Source of the DNA: Pseudomonas inefficax
Lineage (GTDB): Bacteria > Pseudomonadota > Gammaproteobacteria > Pseudomonadales > Pseudomonadaceae
Assembly: GCF_900277125.1 (NCBI RefSeq)
Contig: NZ_OPYN01000187.1
Span: forward strand, 124,001 to 188,000
Direction of reading: 5' to 3'
DNA length: 64,000 bases
In this document: piece after piece, positions 7,837 through 16,810 of the stretch
How positions within the stretch are numbered: the first letter of the stretch is position 1
Layout: each line of letters starts with the position of its first letter
The notes under the pieces: generated by a model
Told to the model about the DNA's origin: nothing
What the model saw: the letters and a program-made list of their open reading frames with translations, nothing else
The model's database searches: none
Made by a program: the position numbers and the translations under genes

Positions 7837-9255
7837 TTACTTGGCCATGCCACCCGCAGCGACACCGCCATTCATCCGGCGACGCGGCTTGACCATGTAC
7901 ACCACGAACATCGCGAACACCCACAGCGGCATCACATACACCGACACCTGGATACCCGGGATCATCAGCATGATGCCCAGGATCAGCACCACGAACGCCA
8001 GGCAGATGTAGTTGCCATAGGGGTACCACAGCGCCTTGAACAGCGGCTTCTGGCCAGTGCGGTCCAGGTGCTGGCGGAACTTCAGGTGCGAGTAGCTGAT
8101 CATCGCCCAGTTGATCACCAGGGTGGCCACCACCAACGACATCAGCAGCTCCAGGGCGTTCTGCGGCATCAGGTAGTTGAGCAGCACCGCGAAGAAGGTC
8201 ACGGCGGCCGAAGCCAGGATCGAACGCACCGGCACGCCACGCTTGTCGACCTTGGCCAGCGATGCCGGGGCATCGCCCTGCTCGGCCATGCCCAGCAGCA
8301 TGCGGGCGTTGCAGTATGTGCCGCTGTTGTACACCGACAGCGCTGCGGTCAGGACCACGAAGTTCAACAGGTGCGCAGCCACGTCACTGCCCAGCAGCGA
8401 GAACACCTGCACGAACGGGCTGCTACCATAGCTGCCACCGGACGCATCGATGCTGGCGACCAGGTTGTCCCATGGGGTCAGCGACAGCAGCACCACCAGG
8501 GCACCGACATAGAAGATCAGGATGCGGTAGATGACCTGGTTGATCGCCTTGGGGATCACGGTCTTCGGCTTGTCGGCCTCGGCGGCAGTGAAACCGAGCA
8601 TTTCCAGGCCACCGAAGGAGAACATGATGAAGGCCAGGGCCATCACCAGCCCGCTGACACCGTTCGGGAAGAAGCCACCATGCGACCACAGGTTGGCCAC
8701 GGTGGCTTCTGGGCCGCCGCTGCCGCTGGTCAGCAGGTAGGCACCCAGGCCGATCATGCTGACAATGGCCACGACCTTGATGATGGCGAACCAGAACTCC
8801 GCCTCACCGAAGAACTTCACGTTCATCAGGTTGATGGCGTTGATCAGCACGAAGAAGCCTGCCGCCGTGACCCAGGTAGGGATCTCCGGCCACCAGTAGT
8901 GAACATACTTGCCGACCGCCGAAAGCTCCGACATGCCCACCAGGATGTACAGCACCCAGCAGTTCCAGCCCGACAGGAAGCCGGCGAAACCACCCCAGTA
9001 GGTGTGAGCGAAATGGCTGAACGAGCCGGCCACCGGCTCTTCGACGATCATTTCGCCGAGCTGGCGCATGATCATGAAGGCGATGAAGCCGCAGATGGCG
9101 TAGCCAAGGATCATCGACGGGCCAGCGGATTTCATCACGCCTGCCGAGCCGAGGAACAGGCCGGTACCAATCGCACCGCCGAGGGCGATCAACTGGATAT
9201 GGCGGTTCTTCAGGCCCCGCTTGAGCTCGCCTGAATGCATGTTTTGTCCACTCAT
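7837..9255 (-). CDS. aroP: Aromatic amino-acid permease
   Basis: 472 residues with 12 predicted membrane segments; an APC-superfamily amino-acid:proton symporter. The N-terminal motif GGAIGTGLFLGSAG (about residue 25) is the APC substrate-backbone loop. The sequence is of the AroP/PheP type and should import phenylalanine, tyrosine and tryptophan, feeding the phh pathway at the start of the window. The start MSGQNMHSGELKRG at 9255 has AGGTGA 8 bases upstream; an ORF opening at 9303 lacks this. A weak PhhR-type box lies about 490 bp upstream. Confidence 0.9.
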   Translation of the reverse strand: MSGQNMHSGELKRGLKNRHIQLIALGGAIGTGLFLGSAGVMKSAGPSMILGYAICGFIAFMIMRQLGEMIVEEPVAGSFSHFAHTYWGGFAGFLSGWNCWVLYILVGMSELSAVGKYVHYWWPEIPTWVTAAGFFVLINAINLMNVKFFGEAEFWFAIIKVVAIVSMIGLGAYLLTSGSGGPEATVANLWSHGGFFPNGVSGLVMALAFIMFSFGGLEMLGFTAAEADKPKTVIPKAINQVIYRILIFYVGALVVLLSLTPWDNLVASIDASGGSYGSSPFVQVFSLLGSDVAAHLLNFVVLTAALSVYNSGTYCNARMLLGMAEQGDAPASLAKVDKRGVPVRSILASAAVTFFAVLLNYLMPQNALELLMSLVVATLVINWAMISYSHLKFRQHLDRTGQKPLFKALWYPYGNYICLAFVVLILGIMLMIPGIQVSVYVMPLWVFAMFVVYMVKPRRRMNGGVAAGGMAK

Positions 9256-9818
9256 GAACGAAGTCACCTGCATTGTTTTTATCTGTGACGGAATCGGACC
9301 CACCGCGCTCGTGGCGCAGCGGAATGGGCAAGGTGGTTACCTTGGGTTTCTTGACCTCAGGCGCCGCCGGGGCGGGTCAACCAGGTGTGATCAAGAGTGC
9401 GCGGTACGCAAAGGAGTCACAGGTAAAACGCGGCGCACTGTATACCCCTGCAAACGCGCAGGCGTCAACGCACTGCATCGTTTCCTCGGGAAAAAACGCA
9501 GCGATCCTGTGGTGTGGGCCTTGAAAGGCGGTGTGATCGGCGTACATGGCGCCTCCATTTGTTGTTTTGTCAGCCTGGCTCTGTGGACAGGCTTTTGCAC
9601 ACGGCAATGGCGGCTATAACACCGTGGGGCGGGGGTTTGGGCAAGGGTGGGAGAGGCTTGGCCGGCTGTCTTGATGGGGAAGCGGCGGCAAGGTTTGTTT
9701 ACATGATTCGACCAAATCTGAAATCCTGGCTGAAATCGACCACATTCGTACAATTTTCTTTACAAGGCGGTTCGAGAACTTGCCAGTCGTCCGAAAAATA
9801 CTTTTTGTTCAATATCTT
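9256..9818. other. Long intergenic region between aroP and rluB terminator/REP
   Basis: About 560 bp without a convincing gene. It must hold the aroP promoter. Short ORFs on both strands have no ribosome binding site or recognisable product. The only specific signal seen is the TyrR-like box at 9748-9765. Confidence 0.6.
9748..9765. promoter_or_regulatory. Possible distal PhhR box upstream of aroP
   Basis: CGTACA-N6-TTTACA; one half is perfect for the TyrR consensus and the other matches 4 of 6. It is 493 bp from the aroP start, which is distant, so this is tentative. Confidence 0.35.
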
Positions 9819-9921
9819 GGGGCCGCTTTGCGGCCCTTTCGCGACACAAGGCCGCTCCCACATGTGACGCGTTTTATTGTGGGAGCGGCCTTGTGTCGCG
9901 ATGGGCTGCAAAGCAGCCCCA
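9819..9921. repeat. REP pair, GCGACACAAGGCCGCTCC class
   Basis: Arms CGCGACACAAGGCCGCTCCC and GGGAGCGGCCTTGTGTCGCG, flanked by GGGGCCGC/GCAGCCCC hairpins; heads inward. Confidence 0.85.
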
Positions 9922-9934
9922 AAATCTCACAGGC

Positions 9935-9962
9935 ATAAAAAAACCAGCCCGAAGGCTGGTTC
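9935..9962 (-). terminator. Intrinsic terminator of rluB
   Basis: On the minus strand, ACCAGCC-TTCG-GGCTGGT is followed by a T7 tract. It is close downstream of the rluB stop. Confidence 0.85.
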
Positions 9963-9982
9963 TCTTTCAACGCAAAAGCCAA

Positions 9983-11050
9983 TCAGCCACGCGGCTTGCC
10001 GCGGCCACGCCCTGCAGGCTTGTCACCCTCAGGCTTGGCCGGACGCTTGCGCATCTCGCTCGGGCGCTCGGCCACGGTGCTGCCACGGCCGGTCTTGCGT
10101 GGGGCCTCTTCACGCGGCTGGCGCGCCGGGCGTTCGCCGGCAGCTGCACCTTCATGAGCCGGGCGCAGGTTGCGCACGCGCTCGCCACGGCCCAGCGGAC
10201 GGGTCGATTTGCGCTGCAGGCGCTCCATCTTGTCCTTGGCCTTGAGCTTCATGGCTGGCAGCGCCACCGGCTGCAGGCCCACTTCAGCAGCGAGGATGTC
10301 GATTTCGCCTTGGGTCATTTCCCGCCAGCGGCCCATCGGCAGGTCGGAGTTGAGGAACACCGGGCCGAAACGCACGCGCTTCAGGCGGCTGACCACCATG
10401 CCCTGGGACTCCCACAGGCGACGCACTTCACGGTTACGACCTTCCATCACCACGCAGTGGTACCAGTGGTTGAAGCCTTCGCCACCGGGTGCCTTCTGGA
10501 TATCGGTGAACTTGGCCGGGCCATCTTCCAGCATCACGCCGGCCTTCAGGCGCTCGATCATCTCGTCGTCGACCTCACCACGCACACGTACCGCGTATTC
10601 ACGGTCCATCTCGTAGGACGGGTGCATCAGGCGGTTGGCCAGTTCACCGTCGGTGGTGAACAGCAGCAGGCCGGTGGTGTTGATGTCGAGGCGGCCGATG
10701 TTGATCCAGCGGCCTTCTTTCGGCCGTGGCAGGCGGTCGAACACGGTCGGGCGACCTTCCGGGTCGTCACGGGTGCAGATTTCGCCATCGGGCTTGTTGT
10801 ACATGATCACCCGGCGGGTGGCCTCGGCGGCCTCTTCGCGCTTGATCAGCTTGCCATCCACGGCAATGGCGTCGTGCAGGTCGACGCGCTGGCCGAGGGT
10901 GGCCTCGACGCCGTTGACCTTGATGCGGCCCTGGCTGATCCAGGCCTCGACGTCACGGCGCGAGCCAACGCCAATGCGCGCCAGCACTTTCTGCAGCTTT
11001 TCGCCGGATGGAGGGGTGATCTCGGTATCTTGCAGGTCTTGCTCACTCAT
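9983..11050 (-). CDS. rluB: 23S rRNA pseudouridine(2605) synthase
   Basis: 355 residues. An S4-like RNA-binding domain lies at about residues 18-65 (KLQKVLARIGVGSRRDVE). The RsuA/RluB catalytic domain follows, with the motif GRLDINTTGLLLFT, whose Asp is the nucleophile. The C-terminal ~90 residues are a basic, low-complexity Arg/Lys/Pro-rich tail typical of Pseudomonas RluB. It is the last gene of the rnm-yciO-scpA-scpB-rluB run, separated from scpB by a 274-bp gap with a REP, so it may have its own promoter. Confidence 0.93.
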   Translation of the reverse strand: MSEQDLQDTEITPPSGEKLQKVLARIGVGSRRDVEAWISQGRIKVNGVEATLGQRVDLHDAIAVDGKLIKREEAAEATRRVIMYNKPDGEICTRDDPEGRPTVFDRLPRPKEGRWINIGRLDINTTGLLLFTTDGELANRLMHPSYEMDREYAVRVRGEVDDEMIERLKAGVMLEDGPAKFTDIQKAPGGEGFNHWYHCVVMEGRNREVRRLWESQGMVVSRLKRVRFGPVFLNSDLPMGRWREMTQGEIDILAAEVGLQPVALPAMKLKAKDKMERLQRKSTRPLGRGERVRNLRPAHEGAAAGERPARQPREEAPRKTGRGSTVAERPSEMRKRPAKPEGDKPAGRGRGKPRG

Positions 11051-11210
11051 CTGGGCACCTCCCGGTGTAGGAATGAAATACGGGTTCTGGCGACGAACGC
11101 GCCAAAAGGCCGCGCATCATACGCGGTTCGGCGGCGGAACGCACTGGAGGGTAGAGGGTTTTGTGGGCTTTGCCAGGGGTTTCTGCCTAATGGTGATGTA
11201 TTGGCAGTGC

Positions 11211-11305
11211 CGGCCTCTTCGCGGGTAAACCCGCTCCCACAGGGATGTCACAGGCCTTGAGAGTGATGCGGTACCTGTGGGAGCGGGTTTACCCGCGAAA
11301 GGGCC
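11211..11305. repeat. REP pair, GCGGGTAAACCCGCTCCCACA class
   Basis: Inward arms TCGCGGGTAAACCCGCTCCC and the complement GGGAGCGGGTTTACCCGCGA, between scpB and rluB. Confidence 0.85.
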
Positions 11306-11324
11306 AGCACAGACAACAGAAGCT

Positions 11325-12092
11325 TCAGGGCTGCACCTTGCCCTCCTCTTCCACGGCAGCCTCAGCCTCCTCGCGCAAATCATCAAAATCGGTCTTCAGC
11401 CCCTCTTCCATGGCATCCAGCTCCACCAGCAGGCTACGGAAGCTGGTCTCCTCCTTCGGCTCGGCAACCTCTTCCCCTTCCCCAAGGCTGGCATCGGCCA
11501 ATGCCTGCAGGTGCGCCGGCACTGGCGCATCATCCGGGTCGAGCAACGGCTCTGGCTCCATCTCGCGCAGCTCGGCCAAAGCCGGGAGTTCGTCCAGGCT
11601 CTTGAGGTTGAAATGGTCGAGAAATGCCTTGGTAGTGGCGAACATCGCCGGCCGCCCGGGCACCTCGCGGTAGCCGACCACGCGGATCCACTCACGCTCC
11701 ATCAAGGTCTTGATGATGTTGCTGTTCACCGCCACGCCCCGCACATCCTCGATTTCGCCACGGGTGATGGGCTGGCGATAGGCGATCAGTGCCAGGGTTT
11801 CCAGCAAAGCACGCGAGTAACGCTGCGGGCGCTCTTCCCACAGGCGCCCGACCCACGGCGCAAAGTCCTCGCGAATCTGCAGACGGTAACCGCTGGCTAC
11901 CTCCTTGAGCTCGAAGGCGCGGCCACTGCACGACTTGCCCAGCAGCTCCAGCGCCTGCCTGAAGACTTTGGGCTCCGGTCGCTCGGCTTCCTCGAACAGC
12001 TCGTACAGGCGCTCCAGGGATTGCGGCTTGCCCGAAGCCAGCAGGAAGGCTTCGATCAGCGACGCCAGGTCGCGGGGTTCATTCAGGTTCAT
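11325..12092 (-). CDS. scpB: Segregation and condensation protein B
   Basis: 255 residues. ScpB has two winged-helix domains and dimerises to bind ScpA and the SMC-type condensin; the family core (TLALIAYRQPITRGEIEDVRG, see about residues 100-120) is clear. The acidic C-terminal extension is typical of pseudomonads. The start used is the ATG at 12092 (MNLNEPRDLASLIEAFLLA), which overlaps the end of scpA by 14 bases; an in-frame ATG at 12149 would add 19 unconserved residues. Confidence 0.9.
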   Translation of the reverse strand: MNLNEPRDLASLIEAFLLASGKPQSLERLYELFEEAERPEPKVFRQALELLGKSCSGRAFELKEVASGYRLQIREDFAPWVGRLWEERPQRYSRALLETLALIAYRQPITRGEIEDVRGVAVNSNIIKTLMEREWIRVVGYREVPGRPAMFATTKAFLDHFNLKSLDELPALAELREMEPEPLLDPDDAPVPAHLQALADASLGEGEEVAEPKEETSFRSLLVELDAMEEGLKTDFDDLREEAEAAVEEEGKVQP

Positions 12093-12933
12093 CAGGTTCT
12101 TCAACAAGCGCCGGGCGAAGCCGCACGTGGATGCCGGCGAAGGGTTCATTCTGCACCAGTTCGACCAGCGATTCCTTCACCAGCTCGAGAATTGCCATGA
12201 AGGTCACCACCACGCCCAGTTTGCCTTCCTCGGCGGCGAACAGCTCGACGAACGGCACGAAACCGCCACCTTTGAGGCGTTCCAGCACTTGGCTCATGCG
12301 CTCGCGGGTGGACAAGGTCTCGCGGGTGATCTGATGGCTTTCGAACAGGTCGTTGCGGCGCATCACCTCGGCCATCGACACCAGCAGCTCTTCCAGGCTG
12401 ACCTGGGGCAACAGCTTGCGCACCTTGGCCTGCGGCGCCTCCAGGCGCGGCACCACCACCTCGCGGCCGACCCGTGGCAATTCATCGATACCTTCGGCGG
12501 CAGCCTTGAAGCGCTCGTACTCCTGCAGCCGGCGGATCAGTTCGGCGCGCGGGTCACCCTCCTCCTCCTCGACGTCGGCCGAGCGCGGCAGCAACATGCG
12601 CGACTTGATCTCGGCGAGCATGGCAGCCATCACCAGGTATTCGGCGGCCAGCTCCAGGCGCACGCTCTTCATCAGCTCCACGTAGCCCATGTACTGGCGG
12701 GTGATTTCCGCCACCGGGATGTCGAGAATGTCGATGTTCTGCTTGCGGATCAGGTACAGCAACAGGTCCAGCGGGCCTTCGAAGGCTTCGAGGATGACTT
12801 CCAGGGCGTCCGGCGGGATGTACAGGTCCAGCGGCAGCTCGGTCAAGGCTTCGCCATAGACCAGGGCCAGTTGCAGCTGCCGAGGCTCCTCGGCCTGCTC
12901 GGCCGGTGCCTCGGGTGTTTCCACCTGACTCAC
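12079..12933 (-). CDS. scpA: Segregation and condensation protein A
   Basis: 284 residues. This kleisin bridges SMC heads with ScpB in chromosome condensation. The N-terminal signature FEGPLDLLLYLIRKQNIDI (about residues 51-69) and the C-terminal winged helix are present. It starts at GTG and overlaps the yciO stop by four bases (GTGA), and it overlaps scpB, so translation is probably coupled. Pseudomonads use MksB or SMC as partner; neither gene is in this window. Confidence 0.92.
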   Translation of the reverse strand: MSQVETPEAPAEQAEEPRQLQLALVYGEALTELPLDLYIPPDALEVILEAFEGPLDLLLYLIRKQNIDILDIPVAEITRQYMGYVELMKSVRLELAAEYLVMAAMLAEIKSRMLLPRSADVEEEEGDPRAELIRRLQEYERFKAAAEGIDELPRVGREVVVPRLEAPQAKVRKLLPQVSLEELLVSMAEVMRRNDLFESHQITRETLSTRERMSQVLERLKGGGFVPFVELFAAEEGKLGVVVTFMAILELVKESLVELVQNEPFAGIHVRLRPALVEEPDEPE

Positions 12934-13559
12934 GCGCTGACCAGGAACGGCGTGGGGTCGCCACAGCCTTCACGGACCAGTTCCGGTTCATCGCCGGACA
13001 GGTCGATGATGGTCGATGCCTTGAGGTCACCGAAACCGCCATCGATTACCAGGTCGACATGATGCTCCAGGCGCTCGCGGATCTCGTAAGGGTCGGTCAT
13101 CGGCTCGTCATCACCCGGCAGGATCAGGCTCACGCTCATCAGCGGCTCGCCCAGTTCAGCCAGCAGCGCCAGGGTGATGGCATGGTCCGGCACGCGCAGG
13201 CCGATGGTTCGGCGCTTTTCATGCAGCAGCAGGCGCGGCACCTCGCGGGTGCCGTTGAGGATGAAGGTGTAAGGCCCGGGTACATGGGCCTTGAGCAGGC
13301 GGAAGGTGCCGGTATCGACCTTGGCATACAACCCCAGCTGCGACATGTCGCAGCACATCAGGGTGAAGTTGTGGGTCTTGTCCAGGCCGCGCAGGCGCCG
13401 CACCCGCTCGATCGCCGCCTTGTTACCGATCTGGCAACCCAGGGCATAGGCCGAGTCGGTCGGATACACCACCACGCCACCCTTGCGGATGATCTCGACG
13501 GCCTGTTTGATCAGGCGCGCCTGCGGATTCTCCGCATGAATCTGGAAAAATTGGCTCAC
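12930..13559 (-). CDS. yciO: YciO, Sua5/YciO/YrdC family protein
   Basis: 209 residues, close to E. coli YciO. It is a YrdC-fold protein related to the threonylcarbamoyl-AMP synthase of tRNA t6A synthesis; the role of YciO itself is poorly defined. The fold signature GGVVVYPTDSAYALGC is at about residue 27. The start is the GTG at 13559 (VSQFFQIHAENPQARL), with AGGA 7 bases upstream and a perfect N-terminal match to YciO; the ORF opening at 13715 is too long. It is 13 bases after the rnm stop. Confidence 0.92.
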   Translation of the reverse strand: MSQFFQIHAENPQARLIKQAVEIIRKGGVVVYPTDSAYALGCQIGNKAAIERVRRLRGLDKTHNFTLMCCDMSQLGLYAKVDTGTFRLLKAHVPGPYTFILNGTREVPRLLLHEKRRTIGLRVPDHAITLALLAELGEPLMSVSLILPGDDEPMTDPYEIRERLEHHVDLVIDGGFGDLKASTIIDLSGDEPELVREGCGDPTPFLVSA

Positions 13560-13572
13560 GTAGTCGTCCTGT

Positions 13573-14433
13573 TCATACCGCCAAAGGCTGTTCATGGCTG
13601 AATCGGCGCCACAGAGGTGGCAGGTCCTCGGGCAAAGGCCGGTAGGCACCGATCTCGCCCCAGGTGCCGGGGCCGTGGAAGTCACTGCCAGCGCTTGCCA
13701 GCAGGCCGAACTCACGGGTGAGGATGGACATGGTGCCCACCTGCTCGGCAGGCATCATCCCGTTGACCACTTCAAGTGCCTGCCCGCCTGCCTGAATATA
13801 GTCGGCAATCAGCCTTCTGCGCTTGCTGCGGGTCAGATCGTAGTGCATGGGATGCGCAAGGCTCACCCAAGCGTTGGACTGGCGCAAGGTGGCGACGGTT
13901 TCATCGAGGGTCGGCCAGTGCTGCTTGACGTCCCCCAGCTTGCCGGCCCCCAGCCATTTGCGAAACGCCTCGCCGCGGTCCTTGACGTGCCCGGCACGTA
14001 CCAGGTACTCGGCAAAATGCGGGCGCGCCGGAGCATTGCCGCTATCGCCCAGTTCGTGCTGCACGGCGCGGGCGCCGTCGAGGGTACCGGGCATGCCCTT
14101 GGCCGCCAGCCGTTTGTCGATTTCTTCGGCACGCAGCCAGCGGCCACGGTGCAGCGCCTCGATCGCCGCCAGCAGGGGCGGCGCGTCGAGCGGGAAGTCG
14201 TAACCCAGCACATGGATGGTCGCGCCACCCCAGGTGCACGACAGCTCCACCCCGCTGACCCAGTGCATGCCCTTGTCGCGGCACGCCTGGCGCGCCTCGG
14301 GCAGGCCTTCGATGGTGTCATGGTCGGTCAGTGCCAGCGTTTGCACCCCATGCTCATGGGCCCGGGCGACCAGTATCGAGGGCGACAGGGCGCCATCGGA
14401 GGCCGTGCTGTGACAGTGCAGATCAACATTCAT
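13573..14433 (-). CDS. rnm: PHP-domain 5'-3' exoribonuclease, RNase AM type (YciV/TrpH)
   Basis: 286 residues. PHP metal-binding motifs are clear: DLHCHSTASDG at the N-terminus, ALTDHDTIEG at about residue 34, LAHPMHYD in the middle and AGSDFHGPG near the C-terminus. E. coli YciV (RNase AM) trims 5' ends of rRNAs and degrades short oligonucleotides. It is first in the minus-strand run with yciO, scpA, scpB and rluB, and divergent from yciB across 67 bases. Confidence 0.87.
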   Translation of the reverse strand: MNVDLHCHSTASDGALSPSILVARAHEHGVQTLALTDHDTIEGLPEARQACRDKGMHWVSGVELSCTWGGATIHVLGYDFPLDAPPLLAAIEALHRGRWLRAEEIDKRLAAKGMPGTLDGARAVQHELGDSGNAPARPHFAEYLVRAGHVKDRGEAFRKWLGAGKLGDVKQHWPTLDETVATLRQSNAWVSLAHPMHYDLTRSKRRRLIADYIQAGGQALEVVNGMMPAEQVGTMSILTREFGLLASAGSDFHGPGTWGEIGAYRPLPEDLPPLWRRFSHEQPLAV

Positions 14434-14500
14434 GGAGGAGCGCTTTCGCTGGAATCGATGTTTGTTATTATGCCGTCACATCCCGATTCTGGCTGCCATT

Positions 14501-15094
14501 GTGAAACAATTCATCGATTTCATCCCGCTGCTGCTGTTCTTCATCGTCTACAAGCTAGACCCGCGCCCCATGGAAGTCGCCGGCCACAGCTTCGAATTCG
14601 GCGGCATCTACAGCGCCACGGCCATGCTGATCATCAGCTCGCTGGTGGTCTACGGCGCGCTGTTCCTGCGCCAGCGCAAGCTGGAAAAGGGCCAGTGGCT
14701 GACCTTGGTGGCCTGCCTGGTGTTCGGTGGCCTGACCCTGACCTTCCACAGCGAAACCTTCCTGAAGTGGAAGGCGCCGGTGGTGAACTGGCTGTTCGCC
14801 CTGGGCTTCGCCGGTAGCCACTTCATCGGCGACCGGGTGCTGATCAAACGCATCATGGGCCACGCCCTGAGCCTGCCCGATGCCATCTGGACACGCCTGA
14901 ACCTGGCCTGGATCGGCTTCTTCCTGTTCTGCGGCGCGGCCAACCTGTTCGTCGCCTTCACCTTCCAGGACTTCTGGGTCGACTTCAAGGTGTTCGGCAG
15001 CCTGGGCATGACCGTACTGTTCCTGGTGGCGCAGGGCGTGTACCTGTCGCGCCACCTGCACGACGACCCTTCTACCTCCAAACCCAAGGATTGA
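14501..15094 (+). CDS. yciB: YciB / IspZ-type septation protein A
   Basis: 197 residues with about five membrane segments. It starts MKQFIDFIPLLLFFIVYK when the GTG at 14501 is read as Met, which matches the family exactly. YciB is an inner-membrane protein linked to cell-envelope integrity and septation. The longer ORF from 14432 overlaps the divergent rnm start and is not conserved. yciI begins one base after the stop. Confidence 0.92.
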   Translation: MKQFIDFIPLLLFFIVYKLDPRPMEVAGHSFEFGGIYSATAMLIISSLVVYGALFLRQRKLEKGQWLTLVACLVFGGLTLTFHSETFLKWKAPVVNWLFALGFAGSHFIGDRVLIKRIMGHALSLPDAIWTRLNLAWIGFFLFCGAANLFVAFTFQDFWVDFKVFGSLGMTVLFLVAQGVYLSRHLHDDPSTSKPKD

Positions 15095-15095
15095 C

Positions 15096-15395
15096 ATGCT
15101 CTACGCCATCATCGCCAGCGACGTCGCAAACTCCCTGGAAAAGCGCCTGGCCGCCCGCCCGGCGCACATCGAACGCCTGCAGCAGTTGAAGGCCGAGGGC
15201 CGCGTGGTACTGGCCGGCCCGCACCCGGCCATCGACAGCAACGACCCTGGCGAAGCGGGTTTCAGCGGTAGCCTGATCGTTGCCGAGTTCGAATCCCTGG
15301 CCGCCGCGCAGGCCTGGGCCGATGCCGACCCTTACATTGCCGCGGGCGTGTACGACAAGGTGGTGGTCAAGCCGTTCAAGCAAGTGCTGCCTTGA
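15096..15395 (+). CDS. yciI: YciI family protein
   Basis: 99 residues, a YCII-related ferredoxin-like-fold protein (MLYAIIASDVANSLEKRLAA) with the conserved His in PAHIERL and Asp in the C-terminal half (WADADPYIAAGVY). It is cotranscribed with yciB with one base between them. The biochemical role is unknown in most bacteria. Confidence 0.9.
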   Translation: MLYAIIASDVANSLEKRLAARPAHIERLQQLKAEGRVVLAGPHPAIDSNDPGEAGFSGSLIVAEFESLAAAQAWADADPYIAAGVYDKVVVKPFKQVLP

Positions 15396-15401
15396 TCTGA
15401 G

Positions 15402-15511
15402 ACCGCGTCGGCTTCTTCGCGGGCTTGCCCGCTCCCACAGGGACATCACAGGTCCTGAGGTTTGTGGGTTACCTGTGGGAGCGGGCAAGCCCGCGAAGAA
15501 GCCGACGCGGT
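15402..15511. repeat. REP pair with long arms, GCGGGCTTGCCCGCTCCCACA class
   Basis: Arms run from ACCGCGTCGGCTTCTTCGCG to CGCGAAGAAGCCGACGCGGT, heads inward. The flanking bases also pair, so the symmetry is about 38 bp per arm. Confidence 0.88.
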
Positions 15512-15600
15512 ACCGGCAGTTATACTGTTGCCATCAGTCTGCGGTATCTTTGCCACTGGCGGGCCGAATAGCCGCCGTCAATGGTTGAATTGAGTGAGTC

Positions 15601-16278
15601 ATGAGCGAGCTGTTACTGATAGATGATGACCAGGAGCTGTGCGAGCTGCTCGGCAGCTGGCTGACCCAGGAAGGTTTTACCGTGCGCGCCTGCCACGACG
15701 GCCAGAGCGCACGCCAGGCCCTGGCAACGCACGCCCCTTCGGCCGTGGTGCTCGATGTGATGCTGCCCGACGGCAGCGGCCTGGAACTGCTCAAGCAGTT
15801 GCGCAGCGAGCATGCCGAACTGCCGGTGCTGATGCTCTCGGCCCGCGGCGAACCGCTGGACCGCATTCTCGGCCTGGAACTGGGCGCCGACGACTACCTG
15901 GCCAAACCCTGCGACCCGCGTGAACTCACCGCTCGCCTGCGTGCCGTGCTGCGCCGCAGCCACCCCACCGCCACCACCAGCCAGGTGGAACTGGGCGACC
16001 TGGTCTACAGCCCTGCCCGTGGCGTGGCCAGCATCGATGGCCGCGAAATGACCCTGACACTGTCCGAAAGCCGCATTCTCGAAGCGCTGCTGCGCCAACC
16101 CGGCGAGCCGCTGGACAAGCAGGAGCTGGCGCAGATCGGCCTGGGCCGCAAGCTGACCCTGTACGACCGCAGCCTGGACATGCACGTCAGCAACCTGCGC
16201 AAGAAGATCGGCCCCCACGCCGATGGCCGGCCACGCATCGTCGCCCTGCGCAGCCGTGGCTATTACTACTGCCTCTGA
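15601..16278 (+). CDS. OmpR/CpxR-type response regulator
   Basis: 225 residues. The receiver domain has the acidic pair DDD near residues 7-9, the phosphoacceptor Asp in VVLDVMLPDGSG (about residue 52) and the conserved Lys in DYLAKPCDP. A winged-helix effector domain forms the C-terminus (SLDMHVSNLRKKIG). The gene pairs with the sensor kinase downstream, with a CpxP/Spy-like gene between, as in Cpx systems. A direct repeat like a CpxR site follows immediately downstream, suggesting autoregulation of the operon or of the CpxP-like gene. Confidence 0.9.
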   Translation: MSELLLIDDDQELCELLGSWLTQEGFTVRACHDGQSARQALATHAPSAVVLDVMLPDGSGLELLKQLRSEHAELPVLMLSARGEPLDRILGLELGADDYLAKPCDPRELTARLRAVLRRSHPTATTSQVELGDLVYSPARGVASIDGREMTLTLSESRILEALLRQPGEPLDKQELAQIGLGRKLTLYDRSLDMHVSNLRKKIGPHADGRPRIVALRSRGYYYCL

Positions 16279-16282
16279 ACAT

Positions 16283-16300
16283 CTTTACCGAGCCTTTACC
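16283..16300 (-). promoter_or_regulatory. CpxR-type direct repeat
   Basis: On the minus strand, GGTAAAG occurs twice with an 11-base period (plus strand CTTTACC at 16283-16289 and 16294-16300). CpxR sites are GTAAA-N5-GTAAA; here the spacing is one base longer. A possible -35 (TTGACG, about 16316) lies downstream, facing the CpxP-like gene. Confidence 0.5.
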
Positions 16301-16379
16301 ATCCACTGACCGCGCTTGACGGTGATCTCCCTAGACTGTGCTCATCCGGTAACCACCGGCCCATGAAAGGAGAGACACC

Positions 16380-16796
16380 ATGCGCAAGACCCTTATCGCC
16401 CTGATGTTCGCCGCCGCCCTGCCGACCGTGGCCATGGCCATGCCTGAAGGCGGCCCGCGCCACGACGGCCCACATCATCGCGGTGATGCGCCTTTCCACC
16501 AGCTGGACCTGAGCCGTGACCAGCGCCAGCAGATCGGCAAGCTGATGGGCGAACAGATGAAACAGCGCCGCGACATCACCGAGCGCTACCTGTCCAAACT
16601 GCCGGCCGCCGACCAGAAGGCGATGAAAGACGAACTGCAGGCCAACCGCGACAAGACCGACGGCGCGGTCCGTGCCCTGCTCAAGCCTGAGCAGCAGAAG
16701 AAGTTCGACGAACTGCAGAAGGAACGCGCCGCAAAGAAAGCCGAGTGGCAGGAGTTCCAGGCCTGGAAAGCTGAAAAAGGCAACAAGGCCCAGTAA
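16380..16796 (+). CDS. Periplasmic Spy/CpxP-like protein
   Basis: 138 residues. A signal peptide (MRKTLIALMFAAALPTVAMA) is followed by a His/Pro/Gly-rich segment and a long, charged helical region. LDLSRDQRQQIGKLM matches the LTXXQ-type motif region of Spy/CpxP. Such proteins are periplasmic chaperones or negative regulators of the Cpx kinase. It sits between the response regulator and kinase genes, preceded by GGAGAG and followed by an intrinsic terminator. A metal-related role is possible given the histidines (HDGPHHRGD). Confidence 0.8.
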   Translation: MRKTLIALMFAAALPTVAMAMPEGGPRHDGPHHRGDAPFHQLDLSRDQRQQIGKLMGEQMKQRRDITERYLSKLPAADQKAMKDELQANRDKTDGAVRALLKPEQQKKFDELQKERAAKKAEWQEFQAWKAEKGNKAQ

Positions 16797-16810
16797 GCTG
16801 TCAGCCCGAT

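Noticed and set aside
7645..9234. A 529-codon plus-strand frame opposite aroP
   Set aside because: His/Gln-rich antisense shadow; the minus strand encodes an intact permease.
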